Notes: generated by a model from the letters alone, not told the origin. Counted from the first letter of the stretch, positions 44,655 to 53,269 are shown. The stretch is 64,000 bases of DNA from Pinirhizobacter soli (GCF_015905305.1 NZ_JADZLQ010000001.1:1822599-1886598), one strand, 5' to 3'. Made by a program: numbers and translations.

Positions 44655-44873
44655 ATGCGCGCAGGTCTGATCGTCATCGGCATCATCCTGCTGGCCGCAG
44701 GAATCTGGGTAGTAGCGGGCAACGCCAGCTACCGCGATACCGACACCGTGGCCCAAATCGGCCCAGCCAAGCTCACCGCCACACACGACCGCGCAATACC
44801 CCAATGGATCGGCATCGCCGGCATCGTCATCGGCGGCCTCCTCACCGTAGGCGGCATAGCCCGCAAACGCTGA
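44655..44873 (+). CDS. DUF3185 small membrane protein
   Basis: 72 residues with two membrane helices (LIVIGIILLAAGIWVVAGN and WIGIAGIVIGGLLTVGGIARKR) and a polar middle (DTDTVAQIGPAKLT). This is the DUF3185 pattern. Function unknown. GAGGAATC precedes the ATG at 44655, and a terminator lies just after the stop. Confidence 0.8.
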   Translation: MRAGLIVIGIILLAAGIWVVAGNASYRDTDTVAQIGPAKLTATHDRAIPQWIGIAGIVIGGLLTVGGIARKR

Positions 44874-44897
44874 AAAACACTGCAGGGGTGGATCCAC

Positions 44898-44923
44898 AAG
44901 GCCGCTCCAGCGGCCTTTTTTTT
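44898..44923 (+). terminator. Rho-independent terminator
   Basis: AAGGCCGC-TCCA-GCGGCCTT stem followed by a T-run ending TTTTTT; it closes the LpxH-like/DUF3185 transcript. Confidence 0.85.
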
Positions 44924-44952
44924 CGCCTTGCTTCGGGCGTTAGAGCCGGAGC

Positions 44953-45044
44953 GGGGAGGGGTTGGGTGTCACCCTGGTCGCTAAGTCCTCGTCGGCTTCG
45001 CCTTCCTGCGGAAGCGCTCTCAGGGTGTCACCCAACCCCTCCCC
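44953..45044 (+). repeat. Palindromic dispersed repeat, copy C
   Basis: A 24-nt left arm (44953-44976) pairs with the right arm (45021-45044) with one mismatch (T against A). The 44-nt core (44977-45020) contains CGCTAAGTCCTC, GTCGGCTTCGCC and CCTGCGGAAGCGCTCT, matching copies A and B with only a few differences (a missing A after CCTC; TT for TC). Same orientation as copy A. Confidence 0.85.
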
Positions 45045-45147
45045 TCGACCCCTGAGGCGACCTGCAAGGAAAACGCTGCCCGTGATCGCGGACTGCAGGC
45101 ATCGACACCCTGCTCTCCCCACACCCCACTGTTGCGTGTGGGGGAGC

Positions 45148-45236
45148 GGGGGGGGGGGGGGGGGGGGTGATTTTCGCGCCGGCCGCCCCCGCCGGGGCCC
45201 CCCCCCCCTCTCCGGCCCCCCCAACCCCCCCCCCCC
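45148..45236. repeat. Homopolymer G/C tracts upstream of uvrD
   Basis: Twenty consecutive G (45148-45167), then C runs of 11 (45198-45208), 7 (45216-45222) and 12 (45225-45236). A run this long is rare in bacterial genomes and may be a sequencing or assembly error. Confidence 0.8.
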
Positions 45237-45271
45237 ACCGCTCCCTCCCCACCACGCGATAGAATTACCGG

Positions 45272-47476
45272 ATGGATGTTTCTCATTTGCTTGATTCGCT
45301 TAATGATGCGCAGCGTGAGGCGGTTAGTGCTGAGCCGGGGCATTACCTGGTGTTGGCTGGTGCGGGGTCGGGGAAGACCCGGGTACTGACGCATCGCATT
45401 GGCTGGCTTACGCAGGTGCTGGGGGTGCCGCCTTGGGCGGTGCTGGCCGTTACCTTTACCAATAAAGCCGCTGGCGAGATGCGGTCGCGTCTGGAAGGAC
45501 TGATTCCAGGCGGCGCGCAAGGCCTTACCGTTGGCACCTTTCACGGTATTGCCCATCGCCTGCTGCGCCGGCACTGGCGCGAAGCAGGGCTGGTGGAAGG
45601 GTTCCAGATTCTCGATTCGGACGACCAGCAGCGGCTGGTCAAGCGCGTGGTGGCGGGCATGGGGCTGGACGAGGCGCGTTTTCCACCGCGCCAGGCCAGC
45701 TGGCAGATCAACAGCTGGAAGGATGAAGGCAAGCGCGCCAAGGATGTCGAACACCGCGACCATCCGGTCACCCGTACTTTCGTTGAAATCTACAAGGCCT
45801 ATGAAGACGCCTGCCAGCGCGCGGGTCTGGTGGATTTCGCCGAGCTGCTGCTGCGCGCGCACGAGTTGTGGCTGAAGGATCCGCAGGTACTGGACCACTA
45901 TCGCAATCGCTGGCGGCACCTGTTGGTCGACGAATTCCAGGACACCAACACGCTGCAGTACGCCTGGATCCGCATGCTGGCCGGCGACACTGGCAAGGTG
46001 TTCGTGGTGGGCGACGACGACCAGGCCATCTACGGCTGGCGCGGTGCGCGGGTGGAGAACGTGCAGCAGTTCCTGCGCGATTTCCCCGGCGCGCGGACGA
46101 TCCGCCTGGAACAGAACTACCGCTCCACCGCCATCATCCTGAAAGCCGCCAACAGTGTGATCGCGCGCAACGGTGGCCGTCTGGGCAAGCAGCTGTGGAC
46201 GGCGGGCGACGAAGGCGAACGCATCGCGCTGTATGCCGCCTATAACGAGCAGGACGAAGCGCGTTTCGTCATCGAGCGAATTCGCGAGCACATCGCCGAG
46301 AAGGGCCGCGCCCGTGACTGCGCCATCCTTTATCGCTCCAATGCACAGTCGCGAAACTTCGAAGAACAGCTGATCCAGCGCGACATTCCCTACCGCGTGT
46401 ATGGCGGTTTGCGCTTCTTCGAACGCGCGGAAATCAAGGACGCCCTGGCTTATTTGCGGCTTACCGCCAACCGCCACGACGACGCTGCCTTCGAGCGTGC
46501 GGTTAACACCCCGCCCCGCGGCATTGGCGATCGCACGCTTGAAGAATTGCGTCGCCGTGCGCGTGGCGAGGCGACTTCGATGTGGGAGGCGGCGCTGTCG
46601 GAGCTCTCCACCGGCTCGCTGGCGGCACGTTCAAAAAATGCCGTGAAAGCATTCCTCTCCATGATCGAGGAGATGGCGCGCAGCTTCGGCGGCCTGCCGC
46701 TGGACGGGGCCGATTCGCCTTCGGCGCTGAACCTCGCCGAGCAGATCGAACACGCCATCATGCATACCGGCCTTCGCGATTATTACGAGCGCGACAGCCG
46801 CGGCAATGCCGAATCCCGCGTGGAGAACCTGGACGAACTGGTCAACGTGGCCAGCCGCTTCGAGCCCACGGCCGACGATATCGACGCCGGCCTTACCGAA
46901 CTCACCGCCTTCCTGTCGCATGCGTCGCTCGAAGCCGGCGAAGGCCAGGGCGAGGCCTGGGACGATTGCGTGCAGCTGATGAGCCTGCATTCGGCCAAGG
47001 GCCTGGAATTCCCCGTGGTGTTCCTGGTGGGCATGGAAGAAGGCCTGTTCCCCAGCCAGCGCACGGTGGAAGAAGACCGCCTGGAAGAAGAACGGCGCCT
47101 GGCATACGTGGGCATCACCCGCGCCCGCGACCGCCTGTTCGTCACCCATGCCGAATCGCGCCGCATGCACGGCACCGAGATGCTGGCGCGACCATCGCGA
47201 TTCTTAGGCGAAATCCCCGCCGAACTCGTAGACGAAGTGCGGCCGCGCGTGCAGGTGTCGCGGCCTGTCTACGGCGGCGCGGGCAGCGCCTACGCCGCCC
47301 CGGTGGCCGACACTTTGCCGGTGGCGCTGGGCTCGCGCGTGTCGCACCCGAGCTTCGGCGAAGGCGTGGTGGTGAGTGCCGAAGGCGGGGGCGCCCACAC
47401 CCGCATCCAGGTAAATTTCACCGACGCCGGTTCCAAGTGGCTGGTGCTGGCCTACGCCAACCTCACACCGCTGTAG
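45272..47476 (+). CDS. uvrD: DNA helicase II
   Basis: 734 residues, close to E. coli UvrD (720). It starts MDVSHLLDSLNDAQREAVSA and shows the superfamily 1A motifs in order: Walker A AGAGSGKT (near 30), VTFTNKAA, GTFHGIAHRL, Walker B VDEFQDTN, VGDDDQAIYGWRGA, EQNYRS, LMSLHSAKGLEFP and VGITRAR. It unwinds DNA 3' to 5' in mismatch and excision repair. A C-terminal tudor-like domain (VSHPSFGEGVVVSAEGGG) is present. It converges with hemY with no gap. G/C tracts lie about 35-125 nt upstream. Confidence 0.97.
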   Translation: MDVSHLLDSLNDAQREAVSAEPGHYLVLAGAGSGKTRVLTHRIGWLTQVLGVPPWAVLAVTFTNKAAGEMRSRLEGLIPGGAQGLTVGTFHGIAHRLLRRHWREAGLVEGFQILDSDDQQRLVKRVVAGMGLDEARFPPRQASWQINSWKDEGKRAKDVEHRDHPVTRTFVEIYKAYEDACQRAGLVDFAELLLRAHELWLKDPQVLDHYRNRWRHLLVDEFQDTNTLQYAWIRMLAGDTGKVFVVGDDDQAIYGWRGARVENVQQFLRDFPGARTIRLEQNYRSTAIILKAANSVIARNGGRLGKQLWTAGDEGERIALYAAYNEQDEARFVIERIREHIAEKGRARDCAILYRSNAQSRNFEEQLIQRDIPYRVYGGLRFFERAEIKDALAYLRLTANRHDDAAFERAVNTPPRGIGDRTLEELRRRARGEATSMWEAALSELSTGSLAARSKNAVKAFLSMIEEMARSFGGLPLDGADSPSALNLAEQIEHAIMHTGLRDYYERDSRGNAESRVENLDELVNVASRFEPTADDIDAGLTELTAFLSHASLEAGEGQGEAWDDCVQLMSLHSAKGLEFPVVFLVGMEEGLFPSQRTVEEDRLEEERRLAYVGITRARDRLFVTHAESRRMHGTEMLARPSRFLGEIPAELVDEVRPRVQVSRPVYGGAGSAYAAPVADTLPVALGSRVSHPSFGEGVVVSAEGGGAHTRIQVNFTDAGSKWLVLAYANLTPL

Positions 47477-48730
47477 TTACTTCGGCAGGCGCGGCACGCC
47501 GTGCACATCGCGTTCTTCCACGGCCACCGGCCGGGTATCGATGCGGCTGGCATACACCGCAGGCAGCGGCTCGGCGGCTTCGCCACGGGCGATCGCCAGG
47601 GCATTGCGATAGCAGCGGTGGGCGAGGCTGGTTTCACCCTGCCCCACGCAGGTGTCACCCAGTGCTTCCCAGGCGAGCGGATCCGGTGCCAGCGCCAGCG
47701 CGCGCTCCAGGTACGCCCGTGCCTTGCCCCACAATTTCAGGCGAACGCACATGCGGCCCAGCGCCGTGAGCAGCGAGGCGTCGTTCGGATGCGCATCGAG
47801 CCAGCCCTCGGCCCGGCGCATGCGTGTTTCGATGTCGTCCACGCCAAGCGCGCCATACGTCGCCGCCAGGGACGAGGACCACTCGCGGCGCAGCGACGAT
47901 TCCACTTCGTCCATCGCTGCCAGGTTCTGGCCGAAGCCTGCGGCGCGGCGCGCGTAGGCATCGACCACGGCCGCGGAACGGCGCTGGGTCTTGGGCAACG
48001 TCGACCAGAACTCGGTCAGGGCCGCGCCGTCAGGCGCGCGGGCAATGGCCATCAGCAGGATGCGGTTTTCCAGATCCGCCAGCTGTTTCGTGGACAGCAC
48101 GCCACTCTTTTGCAGCGGCTCCAGGGAGTCACGGGCGCGGCGCGTATCGCCGGCCAGCACGGCGGATTCGGCCAGTTCCGCCCAGCCCGCGGGCGGCAAG
48201 CTACGGGTATCGGCATCGGCCGCGAGCAGCGCCACCGATTCCTGCGGACGGCCATCCAGGCGCAACAGTCGCGCACGCACGATGCGCGCGGCAGCCGGGG
48301 TGATCTGGGCGGCCTGGTCAAGCGACTCGATGGCGCGGACTTTCTCGCCTCGCCGGCTGGCGGCTTCCGCGGCACCGAGCAGCGACGCTGCGCGCAGCGG
48401 TTCGTAGCGCGAGGCGCGGGCCAGATCCCGTTCGGCGTCGGCGTTACGGCCTTCGAACAGGGCCACGATGCCGTCGCTGAAACGGCGCCGGCTTTGCCGC
48501 CGGTGGCGGCGGGTGGTGGCATCGAATGGCCAGCGCAGCAAGAACCACAGCGCGCCGAGCAGGAACCAGATCACCAGCAGGGCGACGATGGCGAAGACCA
48601 CCGTGGTGGTGATGCGCACGCCACGGATACGCACGAACACCAGGCCCGGGTCCGCTGCGATCCAGTGCCAGCCGAAGGCGGCCACCGCCGCCACGAAAAT
48701 CAACAGCAGCAGCCAGCGCCAGGGCTTCAT
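47477..48730 (-). CDS. hemY: HemY, haem-biosynthesis-associated TPR membrane protein
   Basis: 417 residues. Two N-terminal membrane helices (LLLLIFVAAVAAFGWHWI and TTVVFAIVALLVIWFLLGALWF) are followed by a helical TPR region, including LTALGRMCVRLKLWGKARAYL and ALAIARGEA near the C-terminus. This is the gammaproteobacterial HemY of the hemCDXY operon, not the protoporphyrinogen oxidase of the same symbol. The start overlaps hemX by 4 nt (ATGA). Confidence 0.9.
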   Translation of the reverse strand: MKPWRWLLLLIFVAAVAAFGWHWIAADPGLVFVRIRGVRITTTVVFAIVALLVIWFLLGALWFLLRWPFDATTRRHRRQSRRRFSDGIVALFEGRNADAERDLARASRYEPLRAASLLGAAEAASRRGEKVRAIESLDQAAQITPAAARIVRARLLRLDGRPQESVALLAADADTRSLPPAGWAELAESAVLAGDTRRARDSLEPLQKSGVLSTKQLADLENRILLMAIARAPDGAALTEFWSTLPKTQRRSAAVVDAYARRAAGFGQNLAAMDEVESSLRREWSSSLAATYGALGVDDIETRMRRAEGWLDAHPNDASLLTALGRMCVRLKLWGKARAYLERALALAPDPLAWEALGDTCVGQGETSLAHRCYRNALAIARGEAAEPLPAVYASRIDTRPVAVEERDVHGVPRLPK

Positions 48731-49860
48731 GGCTTGCCCTGGGCCGGTGCCGACGAAGCCGCGGCGGGCGCGGCCGGTGCGCCGTGCAAGGCATGTACCG
48801 AACGCGTATTGGACAATTCCGCCAGCGCTGCGCCCAACTGCGGCGGGGCAACGTTGCCGGATGTCTCCAGCAGCATGTCGGCGATCTGCGCACGCGCCTG
48901 GCGTACGCTGGCGTCGTTCGGATCAAAGTTCTTTTCCAGCGTCGTATCGACGCGACGCAGGGCGTCGGTGCGACCCTTGTCGTCGAAGGCGAGCAAGGCA
49001 GCCTGGGCCTGGGCGAGGTCGAGCAGCGCCAGTTCACGTGCCAGGCGGCCATCGGCCATTGCCAGCGGCGTGCCGTCGTCGCGCTGGATGCTGATCACGC
49101 CGGCCAGGGCACGGCCGGCACGAGCGAAGAACCCCTGGCCTTCTGTATCGGCCGCGGGCATGTCCACTGGGCGATAAGGCATCTTTGCAAGGTCGGTGCG
49201 CATGGCCGAGATCAGGGAAAGATCGTGCGTCACCGCGGGCACCTTCACCTTCGACAGCGCCTCGCGTTCGGCGTTGAGGCTTTGCCGCACGCCGGAATAG
49301 GCGCCGTCGTTCACCGCGGCCAAGGCTTGATCAGCCGAGGTGTAAGCGGCGATGGCGCCACCGGCGTCGTTGAACAGCACGAAGCGCTCGCGACCCATGC
49401 GCAGCAGCGACTCGGCCTCGTCCAGCAACATGGTGTCGTGGCCGCTGACGCTGCGCTCGGACAACCGGGCCACGGCGTCTTCCAGGTTGCGCGTGCGCTC
49501 GGCATTGCCCAGCACGTCTTCGCGCAGCGAGCGATTCACGCCATCGGCATCGGCCAGGCGCTGGCGAAGGCCGGCGCGCTCGTCACGCAGGTTGTTCACC
49601 TGCTGCCCCAGGCTGCCAACCTGCTGGCGGAGGTCATCCACCGCACGTCCACCGGCGGCATTGGTCTGCTCCAGCTGCCAGCCGCGCCAGGCGACGTAGG
49701 CGGTGCCGGCGAGGGCAATCAGGGCTACCAGCAGGGCCAGGGCGATGGTGCCGCCTCGGCGCGGCGCGGCGCGACCGATGGGTGCCGGCGAGGAGATGCG
49801 GGGCGATGCCGGCGTGCTGGACGCGACAGGCTCGGGCTGGTCGGGAGTCGTTTCGCTCAT
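48727..49860 (-). CDS. hemX: HemX, putative uroporphyrinogen-III-linked membrane protein
   Basis: 377 residues from the ATG at 49860. A polar Pro-rich N-terminus, one membrane helix (TIALALLVALIALAGTAYVAW), a coiled-coil (LRQQVGSLGQQVNNLRDE, then LADADGVNRSLRED) and a helical C-terminal region (LALLDLAQAQAALLAFD) match HemX. Despite its database name as a methyltransferase it has no SAM motif. It lies between hemD (upstream, 35 nt) and hemY (4-nt overlap). Confidence 0.88.
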   Translation of the reverse strand: MSETTPDQPEPVASSTPASPRISSPAPIGRAAPRRGGTIALALLVALIALAGTAYVAWRGWQLEQTNAAGGRAVDDLRQQVGSLGQQVNNLRDERAGLRQRLADADGVNRSLREDVLGNAERTRNLEDAVARLSERSVSGHDTMLLDEAESLLRMGRERFVLFNDAGGAIAAYTSADQALAAVNDGAYSGVRQSLNAEREALSKVKVPAVTHDLSLISAMRTDLAKMPYRPVDMPAADTEGQGFFARAGRALAGVISIQRDDGTPLAMADGRLARELALLDLAQAQAALLAFDDKGRTDALRRVDTTLEKNFDPNDASVRQARAQIADMLLETSGNVAPPQLGAALAELSNTRSVHALHGAPAAPAAASSAPAQGKP

Positions 49861-49895
49861 GCGCTGCATGCTAACAGGAGCGCGTAACGGGGTCG

Positions 49896-50660
49896 TCAAT
49901 CGCGAACGCGCGCCGCCATATCCAGCAGCGCCGGGCCTTGGGCCGATGAAGCCACGTGGACCGTGGCCATGCCCGCATCGCGGGCCATCGCGGCCAGGCG
50001 CTCGCTACTGACGATCCAGGTCGCCTCGAGCAAGGCCTGCCATGGCTCCCCGGCCAGTGCCTGATGAAGGTTCGCCAGGGCCTCGGCGCTCGACAACAGC
50101 ACACGGTCGCGCCGCGTGAAGGCGCTGGCCGCATCGCGATGGCGTGCATCCAGCCGCGCGGGCCCGCGCCGGTACACGTGTACCTCGTCGAACCGCGCCG
50201 AACGTTCGCGCAACACCGAACGCAAGACGCCGCGCCCACCGGCTGCGCCCACCAGGGCCACGCGTGCATGGCCAAGCTGCGACATGATGTCCATGGCCAG
50301 CAATCCTTCGCTATCTTCGCGCTCGGGAAAGCGCGCATCCTTGATGCCCGCGCGGTCAAGCGCCTTCGCCGTGCCGACACCCAGCGCGCAGACCTTCGCC
50401 AGGGTGACCAGCGGACGCAACTGCCGGGCATGTGCCACGGCCGCCGGGCTGGTGAACACGATCACATCGGCGGCCAGGGCGTGATCGAGCGCGGTGGCGG
50501 CGGCCTGAGTGTCCTGCGCCGTGCGCAGCGAAAGGCCAGGCAGCAACACGGGTATCCCGCCGCGGGCACGTACCGCCGCGACCAGCGTCGCAGCGGTGCC
50601 GGCAGGCCGCGTGATCGCCACGCGGCGGCCCTTAAGTGAATGAATCGACGTGTCCGCCAT
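49896..50660 (-). CDS. hemD: Uroporphyrinogen-III synthase
   Basis: 254 residues from the ATG at 50660. It cyclises hydroxymethylbilane to uroporphyrinogen III. Features: VAITRPAGTAATLVAAVRARGG at the start, VIVFTSPAAVAHA, VCALGVGTAKAL, a conserved Tyr in VHVYRRGPAR and VLLSSAEALANL. The family is poorly conserved, but context (hemX and hemY downstream) supports the call. hemC is not in the window. It diverges from the thioesterase gene at 50721. Confidence 0.9.
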   Translation of the reverse strand: MADTSIHSLKGRRVAITRPAGTAATLVAAVRARGGIPVLLPGLSLRTAQDTQAAATALDHALAADVIVFTSPAAVAHARQLRPLVTLAKVCALGVGTAKALDRAGIKDARFPEREDSEGLLAMDIMSQLGHARVALVGAAGGRGVLRSVLRERSARFDEVHVYRRGPARLDARHRDAASAFTRRDRVLLSSAEALANLHQALAGEPWQALLEATWIVSSERLAAMARDAGMATVHVASSAQGPALLDMAARVRD

Positions 50661-50720
50661 AAGGCATGGGAGTTTACCTTGCTTGCCCCTGCCGGCCCTC
50701 AGGCGGCAGACTGCCGCGCC

Positions 50721-51182
50721 ATGTCGACCGAACCCTTGCAACACCTTTCAGCGCTCCTTGCGCGCATCCCGCTGGTGCAGGCCATGCAGCTTCGGGTGCA
50801 TGCATGGGACTTGAGCCAGCTGGTGATGAGCGCACCCCTGGCACCCAACGTGAACGACAAGGGCTGCGCGTTCGGCGGCAGCCTCGCAAGCGTAATGACG
50901 CTGGCCGGCTGGGGCCTGGTGGAACTGGCCATGCACGCCCGCGGCCAGGATGCGGACATCTTCGTGGGCAAATCCACGGTGAGCTACCTGCAGCCGGTAT
51001 GGGATGACTTCCAGGCCGTCGCCACGCTGGACGAAGGCGCCGACTGGGAGGCCTTCTTCGCCGACTGGACCCGCCACGGGCATGCCCGTGCACAGGTTCT
51101 TGTCACCGTGCCCGGACCCGGCGACAAACCGGCCGCCACCCTTGAGGCACGCTTCGTGGCCAAGCGCCGCAAGGCATCATGA
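50721..51182 (+). CDS. YiiD-C-type hotdog thioesterase
   Basis: 153 residues from the ATG at 50721. A single hotdog domain with APLAPNVNDKGCAFGGSLASVM, the helix-forming motif of YiiD_C thioesterases, and STVSYLQPVWDDFQAV. The catalytic residues of this group are not firmly known, and the substrate is not predictable. It diverges from hemD; a lipoprotein gene follows 55 nt later. Confidence 0.82.
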   Translation: MSTEPLQHLSALLARIPLVQAMQLRVHAWDLSQLVMSAPLAPNVNDKGCAFGGSLASVMTLAGWGLVELAMHARGQDADIFVGKSTVSYLQPVWDDFQAVATLDEGADWEAFFADWTRHGHARAQVLVTVPGPGDKPAATLEARFVAKRRKAS

Positions 51183-51237
51183 TGCGGCACAATTGACCCT
51201 TCGGATGGGCTTGAGATCACCAAGGGGAAATGCACCG

Positions 51238-51654
51238 ATGCGCCGACTTATCCTGATCCTGGCCGTGATGGCAACCGCGCTTGCCGGTTGCGCCAGCGAC
51301 CGCCGTTCCGATTCCATGACCGAGACACTCACCCGCTATGGCTCGGTGGTGCGCTGGGGCGATGCCCGTAGTGCGCTGTCCTTCGTCGATCCGAAGGTGG
51401 CCGAGGCAAACCCGCCCTCATCGATGGAGATGTCGCGCTGGGCGCAGGTGCGCGTAAGCGGCTACGACGAAGGCGTCGGCCCCATGCCCGGCGACAACCC
51501 CAACGAGGTGCGCCAGGTGGTGCAGATCAACCTGATCAACAACAACACCCAGGCCGAGCGCAGCGTGGTGGATCACCAGGTATGGCGTTACGACCCGGAA
51601 AAGCACAAGTGGTGGCTGATGAGCGGCATCCCGAATATCGCGCCGCCGAAATGA
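51238..51654 (+). CDS. Small predicted lipoprotein
   Basis: 138 residues from the ATG at 51238. The lipoprotein signal is clear (LILAVMATALAGC, LAGC lipobox, Ser after the Ala). The mature part has a polar alpha/beta composition with a conserved-looking VWRYDPEKHKWWLMSGIPN end. No family recognised; similar sized lipoproteins of Xanthomonadales are known only as hypothetical. It precedes the rhodanese-like gene by 49 nt. Confidence 0.78.
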   Translation: MRRLILILAVMATALAGCASDRRSDSMTETLTRYGSVVRWGDARSALSFVDPKVAEANPPSSMEMSRWAQVRVSGYDEGVGPMPGDNPNEVRQVVQINLINNNTQAERSVVDHQVWRYDPEKHKWWLMSGIPNIAPPK

Positions 51655-51671
51655 CCAGGCACGTGAAAGGC

Positions 51672-51677
51672 TATAAT
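51672..51677 (+). promoter_or_regulatory. Consensus -10 box TATAAT
   Basis: A perfect TATAAT lies 26 nt before the ATG of the rhodanese-like gene. An ATGACC 15 nt upstream is the best -35 candidate and is poor. Confidence 0.4.
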
Positions 51678-51703
51678 CGAAGGCTGACTGCCTGGATGCA
51701 TCG

Positions 51704-52147
51704 ATGAACGACGTGCTGCACAAACTGCCCCAGTTCCTGGGCAACCACCCTTTCCTGCTTGCCCTGTTCGTGGCGCTGGTGCTGGCCCTGATCGTCACCG
51801 AACTCCTGCGGCTTACCCGCAAGTGGAAGGAATTGACCCCGGCCTCGCTTACCCTGCTGATCAACCGCGAAAGCCCGCTGGTGGTGGATATTTCCGCCTA
51901 CGCCGACTACGAAAAAGCCCATATCCCCGGGTCACGGCACGTCCCGCCCAGCCAGTTCGATCCTGAAAACAAGGATCTGGCCAAGGTTCGCGAATTGCCG
52001 GTGGTGATCGTGGACAAGGACGGCCGCGGCATGGACAAGGCCGCTTCGCGCTTGGTCAAGGCCGGCTTCACCAAGGTGCACACCCTCGGCGGCGGCGTCG
52101 AGGCCTGGCGCCAGGCCCAGCTGCCGCTGGCCAAGGGCAAGAACTAA
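51704..52147 (+). CDS. Membrane-anchored rhodanese-like protein, catalytic Cys missing
   Basis: 147 residues: one N-terminal membrane helix (FLLALFVALVLALIVTELL) and a rhodanese domain (about 45-140) with VVDISAYADYEKAHIPGSRHVP and LGGGVEAWRQAQ. This is the YibN layout. At the active-site loop, where YibN-like proteins have Cys after a hydrophobic strand, the sequence is VVIVDKDGRGMDKAA: an Asp replaces the catalytic Cys. Sulfur transfer is therefore unlikely, and the domain may only bind partners. Confidence 0.88.
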   Translation: MNDVLHKLPQFLGNHPFLLALFVALVLALIVTELLRLTRKWKELTPASLTLLINRESPLVVDISAYADYEKAHIPGSRHVPPSQFDPENKDLAKVRELPVVIVDKDGRGMDKAASRLVKAGFTKVHTLGGGVEAWRQAQLPLAKGKN

Positions 52148-52150
52148 CCG

Positions 52151-53206
52151 CTAGAGCCCGTGGATCCCGGCCCGGGCGGCCAGGATGCTGGCCAGCACGT
52201 CGGGCGCGTACTCGAACGAATCGAAGTAGAGGTGGTCTTCGGGTAAACCGGCGGCCACGAAGCGCTCGCGGCTGGCCGCGATCATCGCTGGCGGTCCGCT
52301 CATGTATAGGTCCACGCCGGAGAGGTCGGGCCAGTCTTCGAGCACCGCTTCGTGGACCAGGCCCGCACGCATGCCCACCTGGCGGGCCTCGTCGGCATCG
52401 CTCAACACCGGGATGAAACGCAGGCCCGGGTGCCGCGCGGCCCATCCTTCGGCGCGCTCGCGGTCGTAGAGGTCCGGTTCCACGCGGGCGCCCCAGTACA
52501 CGGTGACCTCCCGCTGTGTCCCCAGGGCCAGGAAGTGCTCCACGATGGCCTTGATCGGCGCGAAGCCCGTGCCGCCGGCCATGAACACCATCGGACGCTC
52601 GGTGTCCTCGCGGGGTACGAAGGTGCCCTTGGGCCCCTCGATCTCCAGCGTATCGCCCACCGCCAGGGTGGTGTCGACATACGCGGTGAAGCCACCGCCG
52701 GCCACATGACGCACGTGCAATTCGATGCCGTGGTCGTCCGCCGGGCTGCTGGCGATGGAAAACGGCCGGCGCTTGCCGTCGTCGAGCACGATGTCCAGGT
52801 ACTGTCCCGGCAGCCAGCGCAGCGGCGTGTCGTGCACCGGCACCAGGCGCAGGCCGATCACGTCGCCTGCCAGGCGCTCCTTGCGCGCCACGCGCACGTT
52901 GATCCTTACCTTGGGAATATCCTCGACCGAGGCCACCTCGCGCGAGGCAATGGTGATGTCGCCCAGGGGCACCGCCTGGCAGGTAAGGATCGAATGGCGC
53001 ACCTGCTCGGCCGCCGACAGGGCCACCGGGGGATTGCGCGGATAGTCGCAGGCGCCCTGCAACAACGTGGCCTTGCAGCTGCCGCACACGCCGCCCTGGC
53101 AGGAATATGGCAGGGCGATGCCCGCCCGTTGCGCCGCCTCCAGCACGGTTTCACCCGGCGCCACGTCGAAACGGTGGCCGGAGGCTTTCAGGGTTACGGT
53201 GTGCAC
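52151..53206 (-). CDS. Ferredoxin-flavin reductase, CDP-glucoseen-reductase-like (AscD type)
   Basis: 351 residues. An N-terminal 2Fe-2S ferredoxin domain with cluster Cys in SCQGGVCGSC and a later Cys in LTCQAVPL precedes an FAD domain (RPFSIASSP, GGGFTAYV) and an NAD domain (MAGGTGFAPIKAIVEH, YMSGPPAMI). This is the domain order of AscD, the reductase of 3,6-dideoxysugar synthesis, and of oxygenase reductases. No sugar or oxygenase genes are adjacent. The start is uncertain: GTG 53206 fits the family start, TTG 53242 adds 12 residues. Confidence 0.88.
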   Translation of the reverse strand: MHTVTLKASGHRFDVAPGETVLEAAQRAGIALPYSCQGGVCGSCKATLLQGACDYPRNPPVALSAAEQVRHSILTCQAVPLGDITIASREVASVEDIPKVRINVRVARKERLAGDVIGLRLVPVHDTPLRWLPGQYLDIVLDDGKRRPFSIASSPADDHGIELHVRHVAGGGFTAYVDTTLAVGDTLEIEGPKGTFVPREDTERPMVFMAGGTGFAPIKAIVEHFLALGTQREVTVYWGARVEPDLYDRERAEGWAARHPGLRFIPVLSDADEARQVGMRAGLVHEAVLEDWPDLSGVDLYMSGPPAMIAASRERFVAAGLPEDHLYFDSFEYAPDVLASILAARAGIHGL

Positions 53207-53269
53207 CTGCGCATTGTCGCCAAGCGGGAAGAACCACGACAATGCGGCCCAACGCGCAGGAGATCAAGC

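Larger units (their letters stand above)
44874..45271. other. 398-bp intergenic region before uvrD
   Basis: No gene is seen. It holds a terminator, copy C of the palindromic repeat, a hairpin CTCCCCACAC/GTGTGGGG (about 45113-45144), then homopolymer G and C tracts. The uvrD promoter should lie in this span but is not recognisable, because the sequence is nearly pure G/C. Confidence 0.8.
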
